A stretch of 64,000 nt of DNA from Streptomyces sp. CB02980 (GTDB lineage Bacteria > Actinomycetota > Actinomycetes > Streptomycetales > Streptomycetaceae). Below, piece after piece: positions 35,708 to 45,469 of the stretch. The notes beneath the pieces are model-generated. The model had not been told where the DNA came from and ran no database searches. It saw only the letters and a list, made by a program, of their open reading frames with translations. The stretch's first letter is position 1. Each line of letters opens with the position of its first letter. The position numbers were made by a program, and so were the translations under genes. The DNA lies in NCBI RefSeq assembly GCF_014451325.2, contig NZ_JACSCH020000007.1, positions 1 through 64,000 on the forward strand, given 5' to 3'.

Positions 35708-36712
35708 ATGAGCGGCACGACCGCCTTACCCGGGACCCCCTGCACCGCCCCCAGAGCCGGCGACCCGCCCATGCACCGCCTGGAGGTCCGGCTGCCCGAC
35801 CAGGTTCCGTTCGCCGTGGGGACCTTCGACACCATCGGCCCCATGTCCAGGGCCGCCTTCCCGCACCGGCACACCTTCTACGAGATCGTCCACGTCACCG
35901 CCGGGACCGGCACCCATGTCGTGGACCTCGCCCGCTGGGAGCTCCACCCGCCCCACCTGGGCCTCATCCTGCCCGGGCAGCTGCACCACTGGGAGGACGC
36001 CCGGGGCCTGGACGGCACCGTCGTCCTCTTCACCGAGGACTTCCTCCTCGACCACCCCGGCGACCGGGACCTCCTGCGCCGCCTCGGCGAACGGCCCTGG
36101 CTCACCCTCGACGGACCCACGCACGCGCGTACCGGCCGTCTGATGGGCGAACTCGTCGAGGAGTACGGGCACGGCGCCGACGGCTTCGCGACCGTCCTGC
36201 GCTCCCTGCTGCACGTCCTCCTGGTCCGTACGGCGCGACTGCGCGGCCCGGGCACCCACGCGCCCCCACCGGGCAGACCCGCGGCCGTCGCCGAGGAGTT
36301 CGTCGGCCTGCTCGCCCGTACCGGAACGGAAGGGGTGACCGTACGGGAGTGCGCCGAGCTGATCGGCGTCACCCCGGGCTACCTCGCCGAAGCCGTCAGG
36401 GCCGCCACGGGCCGCACCCCCGGGGCGCTGCTCCGCGAGGCGCGCTCCAGGGAGGCCCAACGCCTGCTCGTCGGAAGCGGTCTTTCGATACGTCAGGTGG
36501 CGGCCCGGGTCGGATTCGACGACCCCGCGTACTTCTGCCGCTTCTTCCGTCGCGAGACGGGACTCAGTCCCGGGGACTTCCGACGGTCCCACGAACGGAC
36601 GCGCGACGAGCGGCAGGAGCACGAGCGGCAGGAGCACGAGCGGAGGCGCGGCGGTCGGAAACACCACGACCGCCGTGATCCGTCCATCGAAGGCGGCGCC
36701 CGGCCCGCCTAG
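35708..36712 (+). CDS. AraC family transcription regulator
   Basis: 334 residues. A cupin-like N-terminal half (RHTFYEIVHVTAGTGTHVVD and the HPPHLGLILPGQLHHWE barrel) senses a ligand; the C-terminal double HTH ends in VGFDDPAYFCRFFRRETGLSPGDFRR. A charged tail has a short repeat ERQEH. ATG at 35708 with GAGGAGAGGGAG upstream. It precedes the dioxygenase gene by 46 bp, so it may regulate it in cis (inference). Confidence 0.85.
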   Translation: MSGTTALPGTPCTAPRAGDPPMHRLEVRLPDQVPFAVGTFDTIGPMSRAAFPHRHTFYEIVHVTAGTGTHVVDLARWELHPPHLGLILPGQLHHWEDARGLDGTVVLFTEDFLLDHPGDRDLLRRLGERPWLTLDGPTHARTGRLMGELVEEYGHGADGFATVLRSLLHVLLVRTARLRGPGTHAPPPGRPAAVAEEFVGLLARTGTEGVTVRECAELIGVTPGYLAEAVRAATGRTPGALLREARSREAQRLLVGSGLSIRQVAARVGFDDPAYFCRFFRRETGLSPGDFRRSHERTRDERQEHERQEHERRRGGRKHHDRRDPSIEGGARPA

Positions 36713-36758
36713 GTTCAGTGCCGACCCCCCTCAGCCCCCACGCGAGGAGCAGGCAGGC

Positions 36759-37583
36759 ATGGACAACGAGACCAGTACCGGGCACGTCACCCGTAAGGCG
36801 GTGCTGCGGGCCGCGCTCGCGGCCGGCATCGCGGCACCCGCGGTCCTCATGGGCGTACCGGCGCTCGCCCGTACGCTCACGGCGGGCGAGGTGGCGCCCC
36901 CGCTCACGCCGGAGTGCGACGACGGCGACGACCCCACCCCGCCGCAGACCGAGGGCCCGTACTTCAAGCCCAACTCGCCTTTACGGAACAGCCTGTTGGA
37001 GGCGGGTACGACCGGCGTCCGGCTGACGGTGAGCGGCTACGTCTTCGGGCTGGCCTGCCGGCCGATAGCCGGCGCCCTGCTCGACTTCTGGCAGGCCGAC
37101 ACCAACGGCGCCTACGACAACACCGGCTTCCGGTTCCGCGGGCACCAGTTCACCGACGCCCAGGGCGCCTTCAGGCTGACCACGATCGTGCCCGGCCTCT
37201 ATCCCGGCCGCACCCGCCACCTCCACGTCAAGGTGCAGGCGCCCGGGCGCCCGGTGCTCACTTCGCAGCTGTACTTCCCGGGCGAGCCCCGCAACAACAC
37301 CGACAGCATCTTCGACGCCCGGCTCCTGATGAGCGTGCGGGACGCGGGCGCGGCCAAGGAGGCGGCCTTCGACTTCGTCCTGAACGTGCCGCAGAACCCC
37401 GGCCCGAGTCCGACCGCCACCGCGACCACCCGCCCGCCCGGCGGGAGTTGGGCCGCCGGGACCGCCTACCGGGCGGGGGACCGGGTCACGTACGGCGGCC
37501 CGGCCTATGTGTGCCTGCAGGCACACACGGGCCAGGCCGGCTGGGAGCCGCCGAACGTGCCCGCGCTCTGGCGGGCCGTGTAG
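36759..37583 (+). CDS. Secreted intradiol dioxygenase with carbohydrate-binding module
   Basis: 274 residues. An Arg-Lys-type signal region (VTRKAVLRAALAAG) is followed by an intradiol ring-cleavage dioxygenase fold: QTEGPYFKP, DFWQADTNGAYDN with Tyr, and GLYPGRTRHLHVKV with the two His iron ligands. The C-terminal 40 residues (WAAGTAYRAGDRVTYGGPAYVCLQAHT) match a CBM5/12 chitin/cellulose-binding module, so the enzyme would be held on polymer while cleaving catechol-type aromatics. The same fusion is known in a Streptomyces lignocellulose degrader (SACTE_2871). ATG at 36759 with GAGGAG upstream. It ends 8 bp from convergent fahA. Confidence 0.9.
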   Translation: MDNETSTGHVTRKAVLRAALAAGIAAPAVLMGVPALARTLTAGEVAPPLTPECDDGDDPTPPQTEGPYFKPNSPLRNSLLEAGTTGVRLTVSGYVFGLACRPIAGALLDFWQADTNGAYDNTGFRFRGHQFTDAQGAFRLTTIVPGLYPGRTRHLHVKVQAPGRPVLTSQLYFPGEPRNNTDSIFDARLLMSVRDAGAAKEAAFDFVLNVPQNPGPSPTATATTRPPGGSWAAGTAYRAGDRVTYGGPAYVCLQAHTGQAGWEPPNVPALWRAV

Positions 37584-37591
37584 CGGGCCGG

Positions 37592-38818
37592 TCAGGCCGA
37601 GGGGACGATCCGGCCCCGGACCTCGCCCAGGCCCACCCGCGTGCCGTCCGGGCCCGGCGCCCAGGCCGTCATGACGACCTCGTCGCCGTCCTCCAGGAAC
37701 GTCCGCTTGCCACCGGCGAGTTCGATCGCGTCCCGGCCGTTCCAGGTGAGCTCGAGCAGCGAACCGCGCTGGTTCACCTCGGGCCCGGACACCGTCCCCG
37801 AGCCGTACAGGTCACCCGTGCGCAGCGAGGCGCCGTTCACCGTCATGTGGGCGAGCTGCTGCGCGGCCGTCCAGTACATGGTGGAGAACGGCGGCTCGGC
37901 CACCGCCTCGCCGTTGATCTCCACCGTGATCCGCACGTCGAAGCCGCCCGGCTCCTCCTCACCCGCGTCGTCCAGGTACGGAAGGAGCGGGAAGTCCCGC
38001 GCGGGCGGGGCGGTCCGGGCGGCGTCCAGCGCCTCCAGGGGCGTCACCCACGCCCCCACCGAGGTCTGGAACGACTTGCCCAGGAACGGGCCCAGCGGCA
38101 CGTACTCCCAGGCCTGCACGTCCCGCGCCGACCAGTCGTTGAGCAGCGTCAGACCGAAGACGTGCTCCCGGAAGTCGGCGAGCGCGACCGGCTTGCCGAG
38201 CTCCGACGGGGTGCCGACCAGGAAGCCGACCTCCGCCTCGATGTCCAGCTTGACGGAGGGGCCGAAGACCGGCGCCGGGTCCGTCGGGGCCTTGCGCTGC
38301 CCCGAGGGGCGCACGACATCGGTGCCGGAGACCACGACCGTGCCCGCGCGACCGTGGTAACCGATCGGCAGGTGCTTCCAGTTGGGGGTGAGCGCGTCGC
38401 CGTCGGGGCGGAAGATCCTGCCCACGTTCGTCGCGTGGTGCTCGCTCGCGTAGAAGTCGACGTAGTCCGCGACCTCGTACGGCAGGTGCAGGGTCACCTC
38501 GCCGAGCGGGTGCAGCAGCGGCTCGATGTCCGCGCGGTGCGCGGGCACCGTGAGCCAGGCGGTGAGCGCCCGGCGGACGTCACGCCAGGCGGTCCGCCCG
38601 GCTGCCAGGAGCGGGTTGAGGCTCGGCCGGTCGAGGAGCGCCGCGTACGGGGAGCCGAGCGCGTGCGCCGCGGCACCCGCGTCCAGCACGTGCCCGCCGA
38701 TCCGGACGCCGAGCCGGCGCCGGTCGGGCTCGTCGGCGGTGGAGAAGACGCCGTACGGGAGGTTGTGCGGGCCGAAGGGATCGCCCTCGGCCAGGTCGAG
38801 CGGGCTGTGCTCGGACAT
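37592..38818 (-). CDS. fahA: Fumarylacetoacetase
   Basis: 408 residues. Hydrolyses 4-fumarylacetoacetate to fumarate and acetoacetate, the last step of tyrosine/homogentisate breakdown. Family residues visible include DFYASEHHATNVGRIFRP, GYHGRAGTVVVSGTDVVRPSGQ, LDIEAEVGFLVG and NDWSARDVQAWEYVPLGPFLGKSF, which carry the metal and catalytic His/Glu. ATG at 38818 matches homologues (MSEHSPLDL); the longer frame to 39022 is rejected. Convergent with the aromatic dioxygenase. Confidence 0.95.
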   Translation of the reverse strand: MSEHSPLDLAEGDPFGPHNLPYGVFSTADEPDRRRLGVRIGGHVLDAGAAAHALGSPYAALLDRPSLNPLLAAGRTAWRDVRRALTAWLTVPAHRADIEPLLHPLGEVTLHLPYEVADYVDFYASEHHATNVGRIFRPDGDALTPNWKHLPIGYHGRAGTVVVSGTDVVRPSGQRKAPTDPAPVFGPSVKLDIEAEVGFLVGTPSELGKPVALADFREHVFGLTLLNDWSARDVQAWEYVPLGPFLGKSFQTSVGAWVTPLEALDAARTAPPARDFPLLPYLDDAGEEEPGGFDVRITVEINGEAVAEPPFSTMYWTAAQQLAHMTVNGASLRTGDLYGSGTVSGPEVNQRGSLLELTWNGRDAIELAGGKRTFLEDGDEVVMTAWAPGPDGTRVGLGEVRGRIVPSA

Positions 38819-39109
38819 CGGTGCGTGCCTCGCTTTCCACGTGTGTGGGGGACACGTTACGGGGCGCGCCGTCAGGCGTGGATGACATGGATCACACAGA
38901 AAGTGCGGCCTCCGTGGGCAACTGTCGGGCTTTGCGCCCTTTGCGTGGACGGAGGGTGCACCACCCCACTCCGAGCTGCGAAGACGGGTCTCCCGGACGG
39001 CCGTTCCCGGCCATACGATCACCGTGGTATCGCGCCGCGTGAGGTTGCCGCAGGCGCGCGCCCCGCATGTCTCTCATCCCTCCCTGACCAGGAAAAAGGG
39101 TCCCGTACT

Positions 39110-40453
39110 GTGAAGATTCGTCGCATCCTCGCGACCGCCGTGGCCGCCGCTGTGACCACCCCGGTCGTGTTCCTCTCGGCCGCGCCCGCCTTCGCCGACA
39201 CGAAGCCGGCGCCCGCGTCGACGCAGAAGCCCGCGCCGGGTGACGAAGACCCCGACAAGGACATGCCGACGCTCGACGAGCTGAAGGCGGCCGTCGCGCT
39301 GGCGCAGAAGGAGTACGACGAGGCCGTCGTCGACCTCGACAAGGCCATGACGGCCCTGAAGGCCTACGACAAGCCCGACCACCCGCTCCAGCTCGCCGCC
39401 ACCGACGCCCAGAAGACCGCCGACGCGGCTGCCGCGGCCAAGACCGCCGCCGACGAGGAGCTCAGGAAGGCCCAGAAGGCCCTGGCAGAGCTTCCCGTCG
39501 ACGCCACCGAGGAGCAGAAGACGGCCGCCGCCGCAGCCGTCACCGCCGCGCAGACCGCCGCCACCGAGGCCGCCACGGCCAAGACCGCCGCCGACGAGAA
39601 GCTGAAGAAGGCCTCGACGGACCTCGCGGACGCTGAGGTTGCCGCCTCCACGGTCATCGGCCTCGCCCAGAAGGTGAAGAAGGCCGCCGCCGAGAAGCTC
39701 GCCGAGGCCGAGGAGGAGCTGGAGTTCTTCGAGGAGATCGGCGGCGACTGCGAGGAGGACGACTCCATCAAGGTCGAGCTGACCGGCCCGAAGACGGTCA
39801 CCGCCGGTAAGAGCGCCTACTTCTCGCTGCGCGTGAGCAACACCTCCGACCGGACCCTGGAGAACGTCGAGGCCAACGTCGACGCCGTGCGTCTCCCCGA
39901 GCCCGGCGAGCTCATCGACGACGAGACGGACTTCTCCAAGCGGATCATCCCCGTCGAGTGGTCCTCCGCCGACAACCTGGAGTGGACCTCGTTCACCGAG
40001 GAGTTCGACTCCATCGAGGTCGGCAGGCTCGTCAAGGGCGGCCACTACGACGTGAAGCTCCGCCTCACGGTCGCCGCCGACGCCCCCGCGGGCAGGGGCG
40101 TCGCCTTCAGCGTCGGCGAGTACGACGACAACGACGGCGACTGCGGCATCGGCGAGCAGTTCGCGCAGGTCGACTTCGGCATCCTCGCGGCCAAGACCGA
40201 CAAGCCGAAGCCGGAGCCCGAGCCGACCCCGTCGGAGACCACCGCGACGCCCACCCCGGCGCCCACCACCGGTGGCAACAGCAACACCACCCAGCAGGGC
40301 GGCTCCTCGAACACCCCGGTGAAGGGCAGCCTCGCCGCCACCGGAGCGAACGAGAACCTCACCCAGCTCGGTCTCGCGGCCGCGGCGACCGTCGCCCTCG
40401 GTGCCGGCGCACTGGTGATCGCCCGCCGCCGCAAGGCCGGCACGAACGCGTAA
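39110..40453 (+). CDS. Sortase-anchored coiled-coil surface protein (LAATG)
   Basis: 447 residues. A signal peptide (VKIRRILATAVAAAVTTPVVFLSA, cleaved near AFAD), then an Ala/Lys-rich coiled coil of about 150 residues (QKTADAAAAAKTAADEEL repeats), a beta-rich domain with a C-rich acidic loop (residues about 200-350), a Pro/Thr linker and a C-terminal LAATG sortase E signal, hydrophobic helix and RRRK. It is presumably exported and linked to the wall; ligand unknown. GTG at 39110 is chosen over any longer reading because the signal peptide starts there. Confidence 0.85.
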   Translation: MKIRRILATAVAAAVTTPVVFLSAAPAFADTKPAPASTQKPAPGDEDPDKDMPTLDELKAAVALAQKEYDEAVVDLDKAMTALKAYDKPDHPLQLAATDAQKTADAAAAAKTAADEELRKAQKALAELPVDATEEQKTAAAAAVTAAQTAATEAATAKTAADEKLKKASTDLADAEVAASTVIGLAQKVKKAAAEKLAEAEEELEFFEEIGGDCEEDDSIKVELTGPKTVTAGKSAYFSLRVSNTSDRTLENVEANVDAVRLPEPGELIDDETDFSKRIIPVEWSSADNLEWTSFTEEFDSIEVGRLVKGGHYDVKLRLTVAADAPAGRGVAFSVGEYDDNDGDCGIGEQFAQVDFGILAAKTDKPKPEPEPTPSETTATPTPAPTTGGNSNTTQQGGSSNTPVKGSLAATGANENLTQLGLAAAATVALGAGALVIARRRKAGTNA

Positions 40454-40473
40454 CCGGGCCCCGCTCCTCCGGT

Positions 40474-40510
40474 CCCCCGTACGGCGTGCTCTCAGCCCGC
40501 CGTACGGGGG
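40474..40510. terminator. Bidirectional terminator overlapping a CDS end
   Basis: Perfect 13-bp stem CCCCCGTACGGCG/CGCCGTACGGGGG with an 11-base loop. The loop contains the stop codon of the minus-strand hydrolase (40492-40494). Confidence 0.9.
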
Positions 40511-42492
40511 ATCGTCTTCTCCCACGTCCGGTGGAAGACGACCTCCCCGCCCTCCTTGCACACCACCTCGTTCGTCGTGAAGAACGCGTCCTCGTCGCAG
40601 GTGATCTCCGAGCGGGTGTCGACCGTGACGTCCCAGGCGAGCTCCGGGCGGTGGAGCCGGATCGTCCACTCCGAGTTCGTACGGGCGGACAGCGGGCCGC
40701 TCTCGTCGATCGTGTAGGTCTCCACCGCGTCCTCGGTGAATTCGAGGCCGTCCGGGTACACGCGCGTGCCGCCGTACTTCGGGTCGACCTCCAGGGTCCA
40801 TTCGCCCTTCGCCACGTCCCTGACCACCACCCGCTCCGGGCGCGGTTCCTCCAGGGTGCGCGGGAAGGCCACGCCGAGCGGTTCCGACTGCTCCGGCTCC
40901 TCCCATTCGACGGCGTCCTGGGTGGGGCGGCGGACCGGCAGGGTCAGGGAGGAGCCCGCCGGGTCCAGGGTGAAGCCCGCCGCGTCCGGCTGCGGCCAGA
41001 TCCACGGCCAGTACGCGGACGAGACCGCGAGGCGCACCCGGTGGCCGGGCGCGAAGGCGTGGCCGATGCCGTTCAGCTCGAAGACGAAGCTCTCCGTCTC
41101 GCCGATCTGCGCCTCCACGGCCCGGTCGCGGCCGTAGCGGGCGGAGAAGTTCAGCACGCCCCGGGTGACCAGGGTGGAGGAGCCGTCGGGGGCGATGTCG
41201 CAGAGCCGGGCGACGACCTGCCCGGTCGGGGCGGCCGTGCGCAGGGCGAGGCTCACCGACGGGCGGCCGAGGATCTCCACGGGGCCGCCGTCCTCCGGGA
41301 CGGGGAAGTCGAAGCACGCCGAGTGGGCGTCCTCGTCGCGCTGGTCGGGCGGCAGGTCGGCGTCGTTGCCGAAGGGGAAGAAGCGGCCCGCGTCGAGCCC
41401 GGTCTGCTGCGGCGAGTCGACCACGACCGGAACGCCCTGGAAGGCGTACGTCAGGGGGGTGACGTTCGGGGAGGGCCAGGCGGGGTCGGTGACCCAGCGC
41501 CCCGGCAGCTCGTCGTACACCGTCGCCGGCAGGTGCGAGTCGCTGATCCAGGAGCGGAGCAGCGGCTCGGCCATCACGTCGTTGTCGGCGCCCTTGAGGT
41601 GGTGGTCCCACCAGCGCAGGGTCTCCTGGAGGAAGCCGATGGCCGGGCCGGGCGGCAGACCGCGGTCCGGGTACTGGTGCGACCAGGGGCCGATGATGCC
41701 GCGCACCCGGTCCTGGGGGAGGTGCTGGGCGAGCCGCAGGACGGTGTCGCGGTACGGGTCGTGCCAGCCGCCGACGGCGAGGACGGCGGCCCGGATCGCG
41801 CCGTAGTCCTCGCAGACGCTGCCGTGCCGCCAGTACGCGTCGCGGGTCTGGTGGGAGAGCCAGGTGTGCAGGAACGGTTCCACGGCCTCCAGGCGCTTCA
41901 GCCACATCTCCCGCCACTCCTCGCCCACGTACTGCGGGTCGGGCGGGCGGCAGACGAAGGCGAGCATGGTGGCGGCCCAGGCGTGCATGTCGACGGCGAG
42001 GACCGAGCCGCCCATGTAGTGGACGTCGTTGTCGTAGCGGTCGTCGGTGGAGCAGACGGTGACGATCGCCTTGAGCGGCTCGGGGGCGAGCGCGGCGACC
42101 TGGAGCGAGTTGAAGCCGCCCCAGGAGATGCCGAACATGCCGACCTTGCCGGTGCACCACGGCTGCTCGGCGAGCCAGTTCACGACGGCCACGCCGTCGG
42201 CGAGCTCGACCGGGTCGTACTCGTCGCCGGGCAGGCCCTCGCTGTTGCCGTGGCCGCGGACGTCGACCCGTACGGAGGCGTAGCCGTGGCCCGCGTACCA
42301 GGGGTGGCGCTGCCAGTCCCGGGGCGCCGTCCAGTCGGTGAGCCGGTACGGCAGGTACTCCAGGAGCGCCGGCACGGGCTCGTCGGTGAGGGGCCGCCAC
42401 ACGCGCGCGTACAGCCGGGTTCCGTCCGGCAGCGGGATGCGGAGGTCCTCGTGGCGGGTCTCGTACGGGAAGTCGGTACGGATCTTCGTCAT
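40492..42492 (-). CDS. CocE/NonD-type alpha/beta hydrolase (X-Pro peptidase family S15)
   Basis: 666 residues. A PepX/CocE-type hydrolase: alpha/beta core with nucleophile Ser in GISWGG (about residue 123), upstream VDVRGHGNSEG, and a C-terminal beta-sandwich (jelly-roll) domain. Family members cleave X-Pro peptides, cocaine-type esters or other acyl groups; substrate unknown. GTG 42495 or ATG 42492; GAGG lies upstream with better spacing for the ATG. Next to a peptide transporter on the same strand, which suggests peptide use. Confidence 0.9.
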   Translation of the reverse strand: MTKIRTDFPYETRHEDLRIPLPDGTRLYARVWRPLTDEPVPALLEYLPYRLTDWTAPRDWQRHPWYAGHGYASVRVDVRGHGNSEGLPGDEYDPVELADGVAVVNWLAEQPWCTGKVGMFGISWGGFNSLQVAALAPEPLKAIVTVCSTDDRYDNDVHYMGGSVLAVDMHAWAATMLAFVCRPPDPQYVGEEWREMWLKRLEAVEPFLHTWLSHQTRDAYWRHGSVCEDYGAIRAAVLAVGGWHDPYRDTVLRLAQHLPQDRVRGIIGPWSHQYPDRGLPPGPAIGFLQETLRWWDHHLKGADNDVMAEPLLRSWISDSHLPATVYDELPGRWVTDPAWPSPNVTPLTYAFQGVPVVVDSPQQTGLDAGRFFPFGNDADLPPDQRDEDAHSACFDFPVPEDGGPVEILGRPSVSLALRTAAPTGQVVARLCDIAPDGSSTLVTRGVLNFSARYGRDRAVEAQIGETESFVFELNGIGHAFAPGHRVRLAVSSAYWPWIWPQPDAAGFTLDPAGSSLTLPVRRPTQDAVEWEEPEQSEPLGVAFPRTLEEPRPERVVVRDVAKGEWTLEVDPKYGGTRVYPDGLEFTEDAVETYTIDESGPLSARTNSEWTIRLHRPELAWDVTVDTRSEITCDEDAFFTTNEVVCKEGGEVVFHRTWEKTIPRTAG

Positions 42493-42523
42493 CACGTCAC
42501 CTCAATGGACGGGTGGGCGGTCC

Positions 42524-44029
42524 TCAGCGGACGGGGTGCATGGTGCGGCGCAGCCAGGGCGCCAGGGCGATCACGACGAGGCCGACGACCACGGCCACGG
42601 CGCCGTTCACCCCGAAGTAGACGGGCTTGGAGACGTCGTCGTAGAGCTTCACGGTCTGTGCCTGGATGCCGTTGGCGAGCGCGAGCGAGAGGAACCAGAG
42701 CGACATGGTCTGGCTGGAGAAGGCCTTCGGGGCGAGCTTGCTGGTGGCGGACATCCCGGAGGTCTCCAGGAGCACGTCACCGAGGCCGAGCAGCAGGTAC
42801 GAGCCGACGATCCACCAGGCGGCCATCTGGTAGGTGTCGTCGGCGTGCCCCGAGGTCGGCAGGACCATCAGGAGGAACGACAGACCGCCGAGGATCACGC
42901 CGAAGGCGATCTTGTTGGAGGCGTGCGGCTGCCTGTGCCCCATCCGGGCCCAGACGGCGGCCACGACGGGCGCCAGGGCCACCTCGAAGGCGCCGAGGGC
43001 GGAGGCGTACCAGCTCGCCGGGAAGTCGAAGCCGAGGATGGTCGTACGGGCGTTGGTGGACGCCAGCAGGATCATCGTCGAGTACGCCTGGAAGAGGATG
43101 AAGTTGAAGACGACCGAGGCCAGGAACAGCACGACGTACGGCTTGAGGCGGCCGCGCTCCTCCGCGGTGACGCGGGGGCTCGTGAACATCACCCAGAAGT
43201 AGACGACCGGCGCGATCACCGAGATCACGGTCAGCACGTCCACGAAGCGGTCCATGGTCAGCCAGCCCGCGAGCGCGAGGGCGGTGGCGACGGCGGCCAC
43301 GACGACCGCGCCGGCGATCATCAGCCGGACCGCCCGCCGCATGGCGTCGGGGGCCAGCGCGAACTCGGCGGAGTGCTTGCGTCCGGCCAGGTGACGGCGG
43401 CCCGCCACGTACTGGACGAGGCCGAGCGTCATGCCGAGCGCGGCGGCCGAGAAGCCCCAGTGGTAGCCCTTGTGGTCGGCGAGCCAGCCGGTGATCAGCG
43501 GGCCGGCGAACGCGCCGATGTTGATCGCCATGTAGTAGAGCGCGAAACCGGCGTCCCGGCGGTCGTCGTCCGTCCGGTACAGCTTGCCGACCATGGTCGC
43601 CACGTTCGGCTTGAGCAGTCCCGTGCCCGCGCTGATCAGGCCGAGGCCCACCCAGGTCATGGCGGCCGTCGGCACGGCCATCGCGTAGTGGCCGCACGCG
43701 ATCAGGATGCCGCCCCAGAGGACCGCCCGGTACGAGCCGAGGATGCGGTCCGCGAGCCAGCCGCCGGCCACCGAGACCAGGTAGACGAGCGTGCCGTACG
43801 CCGCCGAGACCGAGGCCGCGGTGCCCGACGCCATGCCGAGACCGCCGTCGGAGACGGCCGCGGCGAAGTAGAGGACGAGGATCGCCTGCATGCCGAGGAA
43901 CGAGAACCGCTCCCAGACCTCCAGGCCCGAGAGGGTCAGCAGACCCCTGGGGTGCCCGAGGAAGGCGTGGTCGTCCTCGGGGGGAGGCTGCTCGCCGTTC
44001 GTATCGGTGTCGATCGTTGTTCGGGACAA
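42524..44029 (-). CDS. POT/PTR family peptide transporter
   Basis: 501 residues, about 12-14 helices of the proton-coupled oligopeptide transporter family. Markers: SGLEVWERFSFLGMQAILVLYF (the E-x-x-E-R-like N-terminal motif) and the FALYYMAINIGAFAGPLITG signature. TTG at 44029 is chosen: AGGAG lies 7 bases upstream and an in-frame ATG in the right position does not exist. A hydrolase of peptides follows downstream, 31 bp away. Confidence 0.9.
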   Translation of the reverse strand: MSRTTIDTDTNGEQPPPEDDHAFLGHPRGLLTLSGLEVWERFSFLGMQAILVLYFAAAVSDGGLGMASGTAASVSAAYGTLVYLVSVAGGWLADRILGSYRAVLWGGILIACGHYAMAVPTAAMTWVGLGLISAGTGLLKPNVATMVGKLYRTDDDRRDAGFALYYMAINIGAFAGPLITGWLADHKGYHWGFSAAALGMTLGLVQYVAGRRHLAGRKHSAEFALAPDAMRRAVRLMIAGAVVVAAVATALALAGWLTMDRFVDVLTVISVIAPVVYFWVMFTSPRVTAEERGRLKPYVVLFLASVVFNFILFQAYSTMILLASTNARTTILGFDFPASWYASALGAFEVALAPVVAAVWARMGHRQPHASNKIAFGVILGGLSFLLMVLPTSGHADDTYQMAAWWIVGSYLLLGLGDVLLETSGMSATSKLAPKAFSSQTMSLWFLSLALANGIQAQTVKLYDDVSKPVYFGVNGAVAVVVGLVVIALAPWLRRTMHPVR

Positions 44030-44123
44030 AGGGCATACTCCTGGTCGTATGAGCTGATCCCGAACATACCGGGGGTGACGGGAAGGCGCCCACGGTGATC
44101 GAAAGGTGACCGGATACGCTGGC

Positions 44124-44152
44124 TTGAGTGAATCGAGCGACACATCGACAAT
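44124..44152 (+). promoter_or_regulatory. Candidate promoter of the polyprenyl synthase gene
   Basis: TTGAGT and GACAAT are separated by 17 bp, 88 bp before the GTG. Fair match only. Confidence 0.3.
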
Positions 44153-44239
44153 CCATGTGATCGTCAGCGTGATCGCCCGCAATCCGTGTGAACGATTCGT
44201 GGGAACATCAGCAGGCGTCAGCAGACAGGAGACCCCCTC

Positions 44240-45250
44240 GTGACCGTCGTCGGGCCGTTCGGTCTTAGCGTGCGGGACCAGGCTCTTGAGGCCGATGTCC
44301 AGACCGGGTTGGCGGCAGTGGAGGCGGGCCTCCTCGACGCCACCAAGAGCGATGTCCCCTTCATCACGGAGGCCGCGCAGCACCTCGTCCTGGCCGGCGG
44401 CAAGCGGTTCCGCCCCCTGCTCGTGATGCTCGCCGCCCAGTTCGGCGACCCCTACGCGCCCGGCGTCGTGCCCTCCGCCGTCGTCGTCGAACTCACCCAC
44501 CTGGCCACGCTGTACCACGACGACGTCATGGACGAGGCCGACGTCCGGCGCGGCGTCGACAGCGCCAACACCCGCTGGGGCAACTCGATCGCCGTCCTCA
44601 CGGGTGACTTCCTCTTCGCCCGCGCCTCGCACACGCTCGCGGACCTCGGTCCCGAGGCCGTACGCATCCAGTCCGAGGCGTTCGAACGGCTCGTCACCGG
44701 CCAGATCCTGGAGACCGCCGGTCCGCAGGAGGACCGCGACCCGGTCGACCACTACCTCGACGTCCTCGGCGGCAAGACCGGCTCCCTCGTGGCCGTCTCC
44801 TGCCGCTTCGGCGCCATGATGTCCGGCGCCGACGAGAGCGTCGTCGACATCCTCACCCAGTACGGCGAACGGCTCGGCGTCGCCTTCCAGCTCGCCGACG
44901 ACGTCCTCGACATCGCCTCCGACTCCCACGAGTCCGGCAAGACCCCCGGCACCGACCTCCGCGAGGGCATCCCGACCCTGCCCGTCCTGCACCTGCGGGC
45001 CGCGGCCGCCACACACGGGCGCCCCGAGGACCTGGAGCTCGTCGAGCTCGTCGACGGCGACCTGACCGACGACGCCCGGCACGCCGAGGTCCTGCGCCGG
45101 CTGCGCGCCCACCCGGCCCTGGAACAGGCCCGCCGGGACACCGTGCGGTACGCCGAGGAGGCGCGCGCGATGCTCGCGCCGCTGCCGGACGGGTACGCGA
45201 AGGCGGCCCTCGCGGAGATGTGCGACGCGGTGGTGCACCGGGCGGGCTGA
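44240..45250 (+). CDS. Long-chain polyprenyl diphosphate synthase
   Basis: 336 residues. Condenses isopentenyl diphosphate units into a long all-trans chain, probably the menaquinone tail. First aspartate-rich motif DDVMDEAD (residues 94-101) and second DDVLD (220-224), with GGKRFRP as substrate-binding motif. The residue five before the first DD is Ala (ATLYHDD), which permits long products. GTG at 44240 with AGGAGA nine bases upstream. Located near nuo and the mqn genes, which fits a menaquinone role. Confidence 0.9.
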   Translation: MTVVGPFGLSVRDQALEADVQTGLAAVEAGLLDATKSDVPFITEAAQHLVLAGGKRFRPLLVMLAAQFGDPYAPGVVPSAVVVELTHLATLYHDDVMDEADVRRGVDSANTRWGNSIAVLTGDFLFARASHTLADLGPEAVRIQSEAFERLVTGQILETAGPQEDRDPVDHYLDVLGGKTGSLVAVSCRFGAMMSGADESVVDILTQYGERLGVAFQLADDVLDIASDSHESGKTPGTDLREGIPTLPVLHLRAAAATHGRPEDLELVELVDGDLTDDARHAEVLRRLRAHPALEQARRDTVRYAEEARAMLAPLPDGYAKAALAEMCDAVVHRAG

Positions 45251-45309
45251 CGGCCGCCGGAAGCGGCGTACGGGCGCGCTGACGGCCTCCGGAAGCGGCG
45301 TACGTGCGG
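45246..45309. repeat. 32-bp tandem duplication over the stop codon
   Basis: GCTGACGGCC begins at 45246 and 45278; both copies continue to a GGAAGCGGCGTACG end. The first copy contains the synthase stop TGA. Confidence 0.8.
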
Positions 45310-45469
45310 GCCCGACGCGGTCCGCCGCACGGCGGCCCGTCTCAGGGTCGGGTCATCCCGAAGCAGTACGTGAGGTTGATCCCCGGGACTGACGCTTCCG
45401 CCCCTCCCTTGCGGTGAGATGGAGACATCGACCACGAGGGCCCGCAAGGGCACGGAGGCAGGGGAGACC

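Noticed and set aside
36914..40453. 1179-codon frame spanning several genes
   Set aside because: Shadow of high G+C; the true gene starts at the signal peptide near 39110.
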